Of a DNA stretch of 64,000 bases, positions 13,701 to 26,831 are shown piece after piece. The notes beneath the pieces are model-generated. The model was not told where the DNA came from. It did no database searches and worked only from the letters and a program-made list of their open reading frames with translations. Position 1 is the first letter of the stretch. Each line of letters begins with the position of its first letter. Source of the stretch: Plectrocnemia conspersa (Eukaryota > Arthropoda > Insecta > Trichoptera > Polycentropodidae); the NCBI GenBank assembly GCA_009617715.1, contig VTFK01000280.1, positions 124,001-188,000 of the forward strand. Direction: 5' to 3'. The position numbers and the translations under genes are program-made.

Positions 13701-14887
13701 ATCCATGCTGTTGATCCAACAAAATTAAAGACGATAATTATTTTTAATTATTTAACAGGAGCTGACAACACTGCAACTGGTCTTTAGTTCCTTATATACA
13801 ATTCATCATATTTTTAAGAATAGGGCTGACTTTTCTATTATACATTTTTAAATATGATGAAATAATGACGTTTCGTTGACAAGAAAATCTTTATACATTT
13901 CAGTACTATTTGCTTAAGATTAATTTATTATTTTTACCTTAATGCATCAACAATATATGTTTATAAAACATTTGATACTGTATGTTTATTCACCCATCCA
14001 AATTGTAAAAATGTGATTTTAAAGCATCATAAATTTTATATAGATTTTAAAAAACAGGAAATAGTAAAATCCATTTGTTTTACTGTAATATGAACACATA
14101 TTGTATTCATCAGATTCATACAAACATAATCCCATTAGCTTGGGCACTCTAACGGTTAATATTCATAAATCTCATCAATAGAAATCGATAATATTAACTG
14201 TAATACAAACGAAATTAAAATTGGATGTTATTTCAATGTTTGGGTAGTAACATATACCTTTATGTATTCGTGTAGCGATTTTAGTGTTTTTAAATCATTA
14301 ATTGTAAATTTATAAAGCAAATTAATAAATAATGAATGTAAACGTAATTAAAAACTACTACTTTCTCTCATCTTTCCGGTAGCTAAAGAATACCTCTCTT
14401 GGAGAATTATTAAGATTTGTTGTTTTCTGAAAAGCTATAAACAAATTTTTGTTTAAGACATCCCATTCAATTTGCTGTGGGATCTGGCAGTATAATCCAT
14501 TTTATATTTATAAATAATGTGGATTAAGAGGAGAAGAAATCGACTCCTGTCCAGAAAAATTATTGTTAATTAAAAGCAGTATTCAGTGAAAGCAATAGTT
14601 TGCTTTACTAGCAGCAACTCATAGAGCATGATAACTTTTCTTTATCACCAGATTGACAACATATAATCTTTTATGATGATAATGGTGCACCTTGTTTTGA
14701 ATAATTAATTTTAGTTAAAAAAAACTATAACTAAATCTACTAAGAGTCTAAAACCTAGGACATGTAACACAATATAAGGACTGATATAGACTATGCTGTG
14801 ATCTCGCCATATAGACAAAACAAGATCTGGCATATAGAATTAAAAACCAAGAACATATTATTAGTATAATTAAATGGTAATACGCAC

Positions 14888-14997
14888 CCATTGAGGCATC
14901 TCGTGTATATCGGCCGTCCTGTGGTGATAATTGAGCACCACGACGGTAAGCACCACCGACGAAGCCACCATGAACATTATGCAGTTGAAATACGTAC
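14888..14997 (-). CDS. nAChRalpha6: nAChR alpha6 exon 9: M3 segment
   Basis: This 110-bp exon (GT then 36 codons, ending in phase 0) encodes [20 protein letters not shown] followed by [16 protein letters not shown]. The hydrophobic stretch is M3, and NYHHRT with IHEMP is the conserved start of the cytoplasmic loop. The acceptor is cgatag|GT and the donor TGG|GTGCGT. The first two bases complete a Gly codon (GGT) begun by any exon 8. By my recollection of the thrips and moth literature, this Gly corresponds to the site of the spinosad-resistance change G275E; here it is the normal Gly. Longer reading frames on both strands here (for example 14748-15068 minus) are shadows of this exon. Confidence 0.96.
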
Positions 14998-16039
14998 CTA
15001 TCGATCACACCACAACCAACGTTATCATTAAAATCGAATCGCGATTGATTAACGCGTATTATATACAATATGTATTAAATAACACAATCCGAGCAGCGTC
15101 GCAACAATATCCGTCACGTTCCGTGAAGCGACTCCCTCGAACGGATCAAGCGGATACATATTAAATTGATTTAATTTAATTAAAACTGATAATCCAAATT
15201 TAATTAAAGTTCAACGCGCTTCGATCTGATCGATGACAGTTGAATCAGAACGTAGATAAGCGTCGAACTGACGCCATTTTGTTGCGACGGCGACGCCCCG
15301 TATTAACACGTTTTAAACAAATGAAATCACTAATTTCTTTTTATTTTTTTAAAAATAACTTATATGATTATTTAGCGAATGATTCTTATTTAGCGCACGG
15401 AACCAAACCTCATCGTTCATCAGTCGCTTTTCAAACTCTTCAAATCTCGTCAAACACATCGAATCCAAACACGCAGCCATTTTGATATTTTATTTATATG
15501 TTAACATCGATTAACATTTAACATTTATAAGCATGCATCGTTTTTAAAAACACATTTTATTTATTATAAAAATTAACAAAAATAAAACATTTTATTTCAT
15601 CTATTATCATCGAGATAACTTCAATTTATTTATTGTATTTAAAATATGTACAAAGTGTACTATTATTATAATTGAAATTATCACGTGAAATGTATGTTAA
15701 CACTTAAAATATACACACTAACTACACACAAGACAGCATTCAATAGCGATGCAATCGTATTAAACTCTCAAAACTGTGCTTGCACACATTATTTTATTGT
15801 ATATTTATAACACTTTGAAAACAACTGTATCTTTAATAATATATTTAAATACAATTTAATTTATATTTAAATATAAAGAGAACCTTGTTTTATTAAATGA
15901 TATTCGCCAGCTCTAATTTAGCAATGCGTGCAATATGATTTTTAATTGGCATAATTAGCGTTCATCAAAGCTTAGCTTAAGCTCTCATGATGGCTAATTA
16001 CAAGAACCAACGATTTTGTATTTTTGCGATGCATATTTG

Positions 16040-16054
16040 TATATATATATATAT
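16040..16054. repeat. TA dinucleotide microsatellite
   Basis: A short uninterrupted TA run of about seven units in AT-rich intron. Confidence 0.9.
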
Positions 16055-17630
16055 AGAATGCAAGCTTAACTATTATATTTTAATAAATAATAAATGTATC
16101 CTTGTATATATATTTATTTAGTCACTGCTTCACTAATAATCTAAAAGTTCTAACTTCAATTTTCAATCATCATAAACAATACTTGAAACAACCAGAATGT
16201 GTCTAAAATTTTTCCTAACATTAATAATACTCATGTGTATTTAACATTTATATTTATATTTATGCGGTACGCGCTGGCACTCGTCTGTTGTTTTAAATTT
16301 CGACAATGATAAACGACACACATAAATAAAATATAAACGAAAGGAGCCTTATTTGCATTTTGTGAATGGTTTAATTTTGTAAAAATGTAAAATCGCGTGC
16401 ATACAGATTGAACATTTTGCGGTGAAATTAAATTTTATAAAATTTGCATATCAAGGTGTGTCGCGGTTTATAAGTTAGTTTATTAAGAAAATATTCAAAT
16501 ATGCTAACAAAAGATGTAAAGTTCATCTCATTACTCTCTGCGACTACAACAACCGTCTATTTTCAAATATTAATTCAACGCATACAACGTCTACCTTCCG
16601 CCTGTATAGCATTTCAGAATTTAAACCAGGTTATACCAGATACACACATCGCAGTTGTGTGAAAAGCTTTGTGATTATTGTGAATGGTTTGAAAAACTCC
16701 TGACAATAATCATTCTATTATGTGTTATTCTTAAAAAATATGTTGATTTAATAATTGTGACAAGATAGTGGACCAGGATCCAAGAAAACTGAATAGAAAC
16801 AGATATTCTTTATGAGCTGAAAGAGCTCATTATTAGAAAATTTTCAATATTTAATATATTCGATTTTAATTAATTATCATGATTTTCATCCGTTATTTAA
16901 TCAACACTTATTTCGATCTCCCAGACACAATAAAAATTGAAAAACGATTCGAACCAAAGTTTTTCAGTTAATAATATCACTTGTCCAAAAAAATATTCTG
17001 GAGTTATTTTTGTGTTGATATTTTTTTATCATTACTTTCAATATAAAAAAAACTTGTAAAATATAAAACCTATTTAATACTAAAATAAATTGTAGGGATC
17101 ATCCATTAAATATATAGGTATAAAGCTTTTATATAAATTAGCGCATTGACTATGAGAAGAAACTTGTCGCATATTACGCGTTGTAGCGCCATAAACATAA
17201 TTATATTAGTATTAGTCCATAAGTTGCTATGCCTATTTTATACTAATAACTTCATAGTCCAGTAAACCAGTCCATTTATGCATCGTAAAGTAAAGTCTGT
17301 GAGGATACTTTTGACTCATCAAATCGCGCTATTTTCTAATACGCAAAAAAAACAGTGTACTAGTGCAAATTATGCTAGATGTTCCAATTGTCCTTTTGCA
17401 TTGAGTTTGGATCTTAAAACTGTTATGATGTGTACCATTTTAAGTTTTAAAATATTTTTTTCTTAATCTATTTTGCATGTTATAAATATTTTTATATGCA
17501 TTAAATATTTTTTATAGTTTTAATGAATTGCTTTATTTTAATCTGCAGAAGGTGTGTGCAATTAGCAGAAACTAAATTGTCAAAAACTTAAATTAGTTTT
17601 TCAATTACCAAACTTCATTCGTTAGTTTTT

Positions 17631-17647
17631 ACACACACACACACACA
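17631..17647. repeat. AC dinucleotide microsatellite
   Basis: A short uninterrupted AC run of about eight units. Confidence 0.95.
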
Positions 17648-19177
17648 AATATATTGCGTTGACAAACGGAATGCGAAATGACAAGTGCAAGGGTGCATAT
17701 TTAAACTCTGACGGTAATCAAAATCTTACAATATGAAAATGGATAGAAATAAAGAAATGAAATTAACATTTCCAAAACTTTTAATTTAACAAACGTGGCG
17801 AAAGTATCTGAACAATAAACCTTTCCAAAGACAGACTTAGCGTTATATAAGCACATATATTGCCAATTTTATTCAAAATTCACTTTTGCCACAAAATAAT
17901 TTATTTTATTTTTCAGCAAGTAGAGCTACGCCAATCATCGACAAAGACGGAAAAGAGAAAGAAAACAGCCGCTTTTTTTGACGTCGACTCTGGTTTAGAA
18001 AATTGAGTGAGCATGTACACACATAAAGGAACACATAAACAGCGCATTAAGCTACACTTTCATCCGTAACTCGCTTTCATGATTAGAGATTTTTTAATCA
18101 ACTCAAGACACAAGAGTTTATTAAATTCGAAATTAAGTAAAGTAACACTGATCATTGAGACGGGAAAAAAAGTGAAAAAGCAGCCGCTTCTCTTTTACGT
18201 TCACATTGGTATATAATTCAAAACTTAACTTGACTTTAAAATATTACTAGAGTCATACAAAACTACAATAACTTGAAGTATATATGAAATATAAAATTAT
18301 TACCCATACTATTCCTGGACTTAAACAAGATATTTTACAGTAATAATAATTATTATTTAAATAACATTCTTTCGTAAAAAAGTAAGCACCTGACATACAG
18401 GTAAATACAAAAAATAAAATAAAAAAGATACTTAGAGCATTTATAATACTTCTTTTGGAGATATATAGAAACTTAAAAAGTGCTTATTAAAATTTAAAAT
18501 ATTTAATTAAGAATTTAATAACCTTAGAAAATAAAAAAAGATGCTTTAAATTATTTTATAAAATGAGATGTTTGTAAAACAATCAATAAATGTTCGATAG
18601 ATCTTAGCTGTCTGTCATTCCTTGTATTTAGGATTAAAAATTAAAATGATATTATCCCTTAGCAACAGTTTACCACCATATTGTTGCTACTGCTTAGTCT
18701 TAAAACTTTGAAAAAAAAAATATTATTTATGAGAAGAACTTGTCTTTGTGCAACAAATCACAGACAGAAATAACAGTGGCTTTTATAAAAAAAATTAAGC
18801 TAACAAGAAATATTTTTAGAGTAATTGAATATAAATTATTAAAACTTGGCTAGACCATCACAAAAAAAGAAAAGTAATTAAATGATTCACGATTTCAATA
18901 TTATTTTAGCAAAAAAACAGCTATTACATATTTTCGACGTCATTCTGTTTTTGTCGACAGTGAAAAAATATCAATACGTGGTTAGTAAATAAACTAAATT
19001 TCATCATAAAGTAAATACATCTTAAGTCACGTAAATATTATGCGTATTCAAAATAGTTATTACCTGGTCAGCAAGATTATAAAATTAACCAGCAACAAAA
19101 TAATACATATATAATATAATATTTATGTGTTTGCATACTAAAGCTATAACCTATACGAATATAATTGTTAATTGCTT

Positions 19178-19215
19178 AGGTTAGTTTTGGGTTTGAACAG
19201 TTATATTTTACAGCT
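19178..19215. repeat. Possible short third copy of the same repeat, inverted
   Basis: Read in reverse complement, this stretch gives ctgttcaaacccaaaactaa followed by cctaagca, resembling the caaacccaaac-taacct core of the other two copies. It is too short to be sure. Confidence 0.35.
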
Positions 19216-20039
19216 TGCCAAAATGTTATTAAATCTGACTTACAATATGCTTTTTTATTACTTATAATAATTAGCTATAAAAATAACATTATTTACTAAG
19301 CAATCTTGTTCTTCTTGCTGACTACAAATGACGGACTATATTTTACTATATTTGCCGTCAAAAAACATTTAAGAGCTGACCAAAACCTCAATATTATGCT
19401 GACCGTTTAAATGACAGCCAAAAAGAAAAAAATATGTTTAAAAATCGACAATTTTGGTAAATAATCAAAGACGTGATCTGGTATGTACGTGACAATGCAA
19501 GAACACAAGCAACAAAGATCACTTGAAAGGAACAATGAATTCATCATATTAAGCTAATTTTTATTTGTTTTGGAATATTTGTTACAGCGATTCAATATGC
19601 TCGAATTAAAATTAAATGCTCAACAAAAAAAAGTTTTTGATTTACTAAAAAATAATAATAAGTATTAAAAAAAAACAGAAGCAAGATAAAATTAAAAAAT
19701 CAGAAAATATTCATTGAAGGAGATAAATTGAGACTTCAACCTAAATGATGATCCCGACCCGGTAGTTGAAACGTCAGGAAATAGGCGATTTACAAGCTCT
19801 CTTCGGTTTAAAATAATAATAATAGCAACGAAATATATTAAGAGATGGCAGGGCTCGTTTATCGCATTATACATTGAAATTTTCCGGAAGTTGTGACAGC
19901 AGACAAAAGCCTCTGAAATAGTTAGTATTTCTATCAAAATCTTTTTTCAAGCGACCCTGTATAATAATATGATTCGGCGTTGTCCCATTGGGTATACAAG
20001 TTAAAAGCCGAAGAAAAAACAACTCTGCGTATTAATATT

Positions 20040-20560
20040 AAACGAAAATTTCCAATCGCTTTTCCATTTTTCGACGGCGTTTTTTCCGTCGATTGAGTCG
20101 GTTGGGTAGTGATCGGACGCCACGTCGAAAATTCAAATTCCCAATGGGGCACAAAATAAACACAGAAAGTAAACAATTTCAAAGATGCGTAAGAGGGAGA
20201 AAACAATCATTGGAAAATTCGCTGTTTGCAGGGCCGGATTCGGGGAGTGTGTGTGTGTAAAAAAAGTTAGGATCATCTGTGGGCTGGCCACGTACCGGAC
20301 GGGCATCATCCGACACCTGGAATTGGCATCGGAGCCTCATCAATATTCCGGAAGATTCGCGTTTGCGTGCCCCCGTCCGCGGATAGGCCGAGGCGTAAAT
20401 TGCATATTATCGGTACACATAACACTGTTTCATTTATATGCCGCCGGTATCGGCGCTGGGGCTAAAATTGCCAATTTAACGAAAACAAACCGTGCCTAGA
20501 AACGCGCCGCGATATAGTTCGATCGATTCGATCGTGGCGATAGGGATGAAAAAATAATTA
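20040..20560. other. GC-rich intronic island
   Basis: About 500 bp of GC-richer sequence lies in the intron before exon 9, with several CpG clusters (gtccgcggataggccgag, gccgccggtatcggcgctgg, cgatcgattcgatcg). It is covered by short open frames on both strands, as expected when GC content lowers stop codon frequency. I see no protein motif. A conserved non-coding element is the likeliest explanation. Confidence 0.4.
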
Positions 20561-20619
20561 AATTAACAGTACAGTTGCAGCGTGGCAGACTGGTTAAAAT
20601 TTAACATTTAATACAATTG

Positions 20620-20641
20620 CTAAAATAACTAGTTATTTTAG
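20620..20641. repeat. Exact 22-bp palindrome
   Basis: The sequence ctaaaataact-agttattttag is fully self-complementary. It lies just after the GC-rich island at 20.04-20.56 kb. Its role is unknown. Confidence 0.92.
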
Positions 20642-23600
20642 ATAAAAAAAAAAAGTTTTGCAGAACTTATTTATACTATAAATACATTCAAAGTGTCATG
20701 AAAAATATCGACCATATATAGCAGTGCAACGCTTGGTATTGAAACGATAATAACAGACTACTAATTTATAAAAATTTCCTGTAGGTTATTGGTATTTCAT
20801 TATCAATTATTGATAAATATGTTTACTATTTTATTAAATATATTTTTGTAATATTCTTAAAAGCACAAAATGAATTTACCTGTAATATTCCTAAACCCTT
20901 AAATAACTTTATAGCCGTTTATATCATAAAATAAAGGTATTGAATTTGCTCTTAATATTCTTTGTGCCTACCATATGACTACGCGATACTTAGAAAGATC
21001 ACTTCGTTATCGAATATTATTACTCAGTTTTTTTTTTTTTATTTAAGTACATGGTATGAATCATTTAACAGTATTTGTATAAATAGATTTTTAAGAAAGT
21101 ATAGTTTTTTCCAAGAAGTTTTCTTATCGTCGATCTTTGGACGGCTGCCAAGGATGCCCAAGCGGTTGTTACACCAATGATTGAATCCATTGTTATTTAT
21201 TCAATGGTTTGACTACGTTACATTTTTACTAAAAGTAATTAATGTACCAAAAGCTTATAGGAGAAAAACGATCAACAATAGCAGGCAACATTTGACCCTG
21301 AGATAAAGAAGCATGGTACCGAAAATGTAAAAAATATTGGTTATCTCAAAATTTTAATTCCAATTTTTTGTCGATAAAGTTTATGAAGCATTATTTATCA
21401 AATAAATTTAATTTATTCAATGTTTGCAATCCCTGCCCTTTTTATAACGTTGCATAAAGGCAAGCCCATGACTAATATGCATTCTTCTTGAAAGGTTTTA
21501 ATATGGGAATCAAAAAATTTATTCACAAATTTTGAACACTCGAACTCGCCTCATTTTTGTTTAGTAATAAAATAAGTCACTCAGATATGAAACCTTTACA
21601 AAGGTGTTCGTGTAAGATGTTTAAAAATATGCATAGTTTCTCGGAAGATTGAAAGTATTTTTTGAAAATATCTATTACTCTAACCGGCCGGCGGCATTAT
21701 CGTTTTTTTGTGATTTAAGAACCCGCTCCAATAAGAAAAAATATGGGAATAGACAAAATGCAAAACGATTTAGAAATTTTTTTTTTTCGATAATTCAAGT
21801 GACAATTGTCTCACGATTCGAGTATAAATACCAAAGCCTACAATTCTTTCGTAATTAGGCGTTCTAAAATACAAATATTAATAATTAAATATTTGCAAAA
21901 TCCATAATCTTTCACAAGTCAAAATAAGAATGACTTCTTAAATTATTATTCAAAAGCAGAAATAAATAAAACGGGTTAAAAAAATATTCGCAGAATATTT
22001 ATTGGCTTGACGAATTCTAAGGACCCTCGCGACTCCATTGAATCAAATTGTAAACTTACGATTAACACAACAATTGGAGAAAGAAATTTTCAGCCTTACA
22101 GATTAATAGAGTAAGAAAGAATTCAAAATAATTAAATCGATGAGAAGAGAATAAATAATTAACAGTGCATATTTAAAGCCTTGTTGTTGATTAAGCAACA
22201 TCAACAAAAAACGAGAGGAAGGCCAAAAATTTTTTAACAATAAAAATAATGAGAATGTCTGATTCTACTTAAGATGAGATGTGTTTAAATGATTATTTTA
22301 TTAATAATATGTAATATTGTATATTATATTAATTCATACATATATTAATAATAAATTTAAAATATTTTAAATTTTTTTAACGTTGTTTTATATTTCAATT
22401 ATATACTATGATAATAATATTTATATGCTTCGATAAAAAAAATTCGAAAAACAATAAGAGTAAATATATTTAACATATATGTGTATATATATTATATATA
22501 TAATATATACATACATACATAAAGATATTTGCAATATTTTACTAAATTACATACGTTTAATTCATTTATTAAAAAAATTCGAGAAATTTAAGAAGTGAAG
22601 TCGCAAACTCTCATTATTCAAAAAATCAAAAGCATCGAGAAATCAGAATGCTTAGTTAAAACAAATTTAGAGCTAAAAAAATATGCTTTTGCGAAAAAAA
22701 AATACAGAAAGACGGTATTTTTTGTAACGTGTGATACAAAACAAACACAAAGGATGTTACTATTTGGTTAAATATAAAATATGTAAAAATAAGCAATTAC
22801 AAATATTGATTTTATTTGAAAAAAATTGCATAAACACATGTTCTCGCTATATTTTATTTTAAAATTAATTTTATGTGGTAAAAAGATTTTTCATGATTAT
22901 GTTTGTATAGAAGTTTCTGGATTTATTATGTAATAACAATGATAAAATCACTTATATTTTTTACTTTACTCTATTATATTATAACACATCAAAATGCAAA
23001 TATTTTCTTTTAATTTAAATAATAATATTTTTTAGTTAAATTTAAAAATGAAATTACTAAGAAATGGTTTAAATAATTTAAATATATCCATTTATTTTTT
23101 ACCAATAATAAATATTTATCTTTGATGTTTTTTATTATTATATAAGATTTTATATATAATTTGTAGCGTACCTTTAAGCCGGTTATCTACGGAGCTCAGT
23201 CTTTCCCTTTGAAGGAAATCTTCGCCCTCCATGAATACATTAATTGACCTTTCTTGGAAAATATGTATTCGTATAAGAGGAATAATTAAGTTGTATTACG
23301 AAATTTATATAGAAGATATGCAATAGTTGCTAGCTTTTGCGTATAAAATATATTGGCAAAGAATTTTTTAATAAAATATTATGCTTAGCTACACGAATCT
23401 ATATGTCACATAAGCGTGTGCCTGCCATTTCACAAAAACTACCACATATACGATAAAAACTGATCGTTAAAATCGCATTACAATATCGTCCAAGAATTGT
23501 CTGACACGTTAACGTTAAACGCATAAACGTAATTTAATCGATAGCCTCCCGAGGGTTGTTCGTACGTACTAAATTACACAATGCAAATTACGAGTGTCGG

Positions 23601-26561
23601 TTAGTTAAAATTAATATGTAATCGATATCGCTAACCAACTTTTGCTAAAGAAACATTATTAAAAATTTTCGTTCTTGAATTTTCCGCTTAAAAATAATAC
23701 GAAAACGTAACAACGTCCACGTAGCTTTCATATTTTCCGTCCATTTTCACCGATCAGATAATTCAGAAAATCACTTTTTTTTTTTTATTTTGCCCCGTTT
23801 CGGTTCAATTTTTGATCCTGAAATGCGAGGGTCAGAATACATTACAAAATTTCCCAACCTTCAAAAAAAAAAAAGTAGTAGTTTACACGTCAAGCTGTCG
23901 GACACTCGATTAATGTTTTTGACATGAGACATTACACTTTCCAACCTCGTATCTCGATAAGGTCAAATACCGTCGGGACGAAAATGAGGTGTGGTAATAT
24001 TATATCATGCACGTGTATGACTATGTTATCATTACGTAATATATGACCATTTGTCTTGCAAAATGTATGTAAACTTAAGCGGAAATACGATAATAATATT
24101 GTATTAAAATGTTGTTCCAGCTTTTTTAAATAATTAATTTTTCAGTATCAGATTACAAATTATTCCAGTTACAAACCTGAAATTGATCTTAGGACTCTCG
24201 CCTAATAACTAGAATTGCCAATATAATATTTCAACCCAAATTTCAATATTCAAACAAACATTTTCACTAAAACAGTTAATTCACATACACACATCCTATT
24301 AAAAATTATAAGCACAGTAGTTTTTACACATATATAAAACTTTGTTATCAAATTAAAAATTGTATTGCACGCATCGTATAATTGGATCTGGTAGTGAAAC
24401 ATAAATTAGAGCTTACCTGACGAAACCCTCGTAACAAACCTAACTAATAACGGGGTATGAACTTTTAATGAATGTAAAACTCTAAATATGCATTTAATAC
24501 AAATAATATTTCTGAAACTAGTAATTGAATTTTTTTATGATTTTTTTTGTCGTATTTATTTACATGTAAATATATTTACAAGCCGATACGAGAGGCAATT
24601 AGTCAAATAACGATAGTAACAAATATCGTCATATATTAGAGAACCCTTGAGATAAGCATTTTATTTAACCGAAAATTTTCATATAACAATATCATTATCG
24701 TTAGAGAGGCACTCATATTCTAACGATCCTGTAGCGATGATTTATGTCCCGATCACGCGATAATAAGCATGATATATAATATACCGCATTACGTGTGAAG
24801 TGCACAGTTATTTTCCAATTTGTCTTGAGAGAGCTATTATAGTATACATTGTTGTGTAATAATGTGTGAAAGTGTAGTTTTGAGATTTTTTAATAGCAGA
24901 AAGGCACAATGACACTAAGCACAAAAGAAGTCACAACATTCACAAAGAGCCAGCATGCAATTAAAAGCTGAGCCAGAGCAATCAAGAGATGCAAGACACA
25001 AATAAAAAGTAAAAGACAGTTGCGAAAAAGACACAGGCTAGACCCCAGAAGGGCTCTAACGATAGACAACTCTTTTAGGGATAGCAAGATTTTTTGATAC
25101 TTGGAGGTTGCAGAGCGAAGCGGTCGTGCCCGCCACTCAGTTTATTTCTCTTCTTTACCAAAAATTAAATTTTGGTCATATTTAATTATATTAGTACATG
25201 TGTTTAATTGAGCATTTTATGGAGTGACTTGTTTAAATCGATAAAATAAAAATATTAAATTAAAATAATAATAAAAATAATAATAATGAATAGTTAGTTG
25301 GTCTGCGCCCCAGGCGAACACCATCCTGTAAACATTTTTTATTTTATCAAATGCCAATTTTTTAATTATGTACAATAAATATATATTTTAATACGATTTT
25401 GATTAGTGATGGATGATTTACAGCGAGACTTATGGTAGAAAACGAAGTATCTCGATTGAATTTTTAGTTTATTTCCAAATTCAATAAAATTTCTTTTCAT
25501 TTAACAAAAAATCAATCGAGCGACTTTCACAAAATAATAAACGATAATTAACGTTTTAATAATAACTTATTTAATAAATTTATATATTTAATTTCGGGCT
25601 GTCAGGTCACTGCGAAAATAACATTTCATCAATATGTATTTAATTGTATATTTAAACATTTTTTTAATGGTAACCAATTCAACCAAACAATTTGTGTTAA
25701 ACTCAACTCAAATATTGTCTTATCAAATTGTCTAGTTGAATATGAAAAAAATAATAATTTAACATAAGTTTTACTTGGTACTTATTAATAAGTTTATTGT
25801 TGGTTTTATATTAAAATAAAATAGTTAACATTATAAGCAGATTGGTATCTATTCAAAGATATTACGTATCAATCAAGAAATTGGTGGATTGGAAACTTTA
25901 CGAAGGATCGATACTATAACGCTAGAATAATAGGAAAGAATACGCTCAAAATCACTTATGAAGCCATGATGCACATTAATTCAAATGTTTAATCAATTTA
26001 TGACAATTTAATATTTTATTTAAAGGTAATGTGTGATAAGATAGAAAGCATAGGTGACTTACAAGGTTATAAATATTGGATCACTACGGTTCGTGAGTCT
26101 GAATTGGTCGTTAAAACAGCAAATAGTGAGATTTGGATCAAATAAATCAAATAAACAAAATAGTCTTCTTCTCATGTAAGGATCGATAATATGCTAATTA
26201 ATGTTTGTTAGATACGTGAATTGAGTATTTATAGCCAATTTATGGAGGTACGCAAAGACGATACCACTTTTTTTTAAAGTTATATCAATCTGCTAACGTT
26301 TTTTTTATTATAAATACGATTTTAAGTAAGTTAAGACATTGCCATGAGTAAAGAATAAGCGCAAATAAAACTGAACCTCTTCCAGTGCTATCGTCTCCGC
26401 TCACTCTGATTGACAGTTCCTGTTAACTATATTGTATTGATCTTTTGTTGTGATTGAAATAGAGTTGAGTGTCGTTGTCATATTTTAAAAATATTTTAAG
26501 TCAGTGTCGGATACAAGTGGGCTTTGTGACGCATCATCAAAAGGTACGAGAGAACCTCCAG

Positions 26562-26581
26562 TATATATATATATATATATA
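26562..26581. repeat. TA dinucleotide microsatellite
   Basis: Ten uninterrupted TA units lie about 165 bp beyond the distal exon 8 donor. Confidence 0.95.
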
Positions 26582-26744
26582 ATATTTCACTAGCTTTATC
26601 GCGATACCTATTGATCGTGGATCACAAGCACCATTTCCACCCTGCACCGTATTAGTTCATCAATATTATCATTTTATTTTTGGAAGAAAAATATTTTAGA
26701 TACATTTGCCATGACAAGAAGTGGTGCTGAGCTAGAGCTCTCAC

Positions 26745-26831
26745 CTATCAGAGGTATAGCATCGGAGGTCTTGGTAATGACGTGACCCACCAAGAGGGAG
26801 AAAACTGTTTGTGACAGCAGTATTGTAACAC
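26745..26831 (-). CDS. nAChRalpha6: nAChR alpha6 exon 8, third (distal) version with divergent outer M2
   Basis: This 87-bp symmetric exon encodes VTILLSQTVFSLLVGHVITK followed by TSDAIPLI and a split Gly. It keeps Thr 6' and the Leu 9' gate, but changes 11' Leu to Gln, 15' Leu to Ser, 16' Asn to Leu, 19' Ala to Gly and 20' Glu to His. The proline of the M2-M3 link is replaced by Thr. It differs from the other two at 10 (proximal) and 11 (middle) of 28 positions. The acceptor is gttacag|GT and the donor ATAG|GTGAGAG, and the reading frame is intact. The clean splice sites and open frame suggest a used exon, not a relic. It is the nearest version to exon 9, 11.7 kb upstream of it. Confidence 0.93.

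Larger units (their letters stand above)
6328..14887 (-). other. Intron between exons 9 and 10 (8560 bp)
   Basis: It is bounded by donor gtgcgt next to exon 9 and acceptor cgaag next to exon 10. It holds a decayed non-LTR retrotransposon copy at about 12.77-13.70 kb, a GC-rich island at about 9.04-9.64 kb and an exact 30-bp palindrome at 11347-11376. The 96-codon frame at 7437-7727 has no recognisable domain. The rest is AT-rich sequence in which I see nothing else. Confidence 0.85.
14998..26744 (-). other. Intron between distal exon 8 and exon 9 (11747 bp)
   Basis: This is the longest complete intron in the window and the one every exon 8 version must be spliced across. It contains CpG-rich sequence at about 15.2-15.3 kb just upstream of exon 9, TA and AC microsatellites (16040-16054, 17631-17647), a short GC-rich motif shared with the left intron (18181-18194), a GC-rich island at about 20.04-20.56 kb, an exact 22-bp palindrome at 20620-20641, and an A/G/C-skewed stretch at 24.89-25.13 kb. 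The 104-codon plus-strand frame at 20185-20499 overlaps the island and shows no domain. Confidence 0.85.

Noticed and set aside
14748..15164. Overlapping open frames on both strands of 106 and 77 codons.
   Set aside because: They are shadows of receptor exon 9, which lies in another minus-strand frame.
20185..20499. 104-codon plus-strand open frame in a GC-rich island.
   Set aside because: Raised GC lowers stop frequency; frames are open on both strands and no protein motif is seen.
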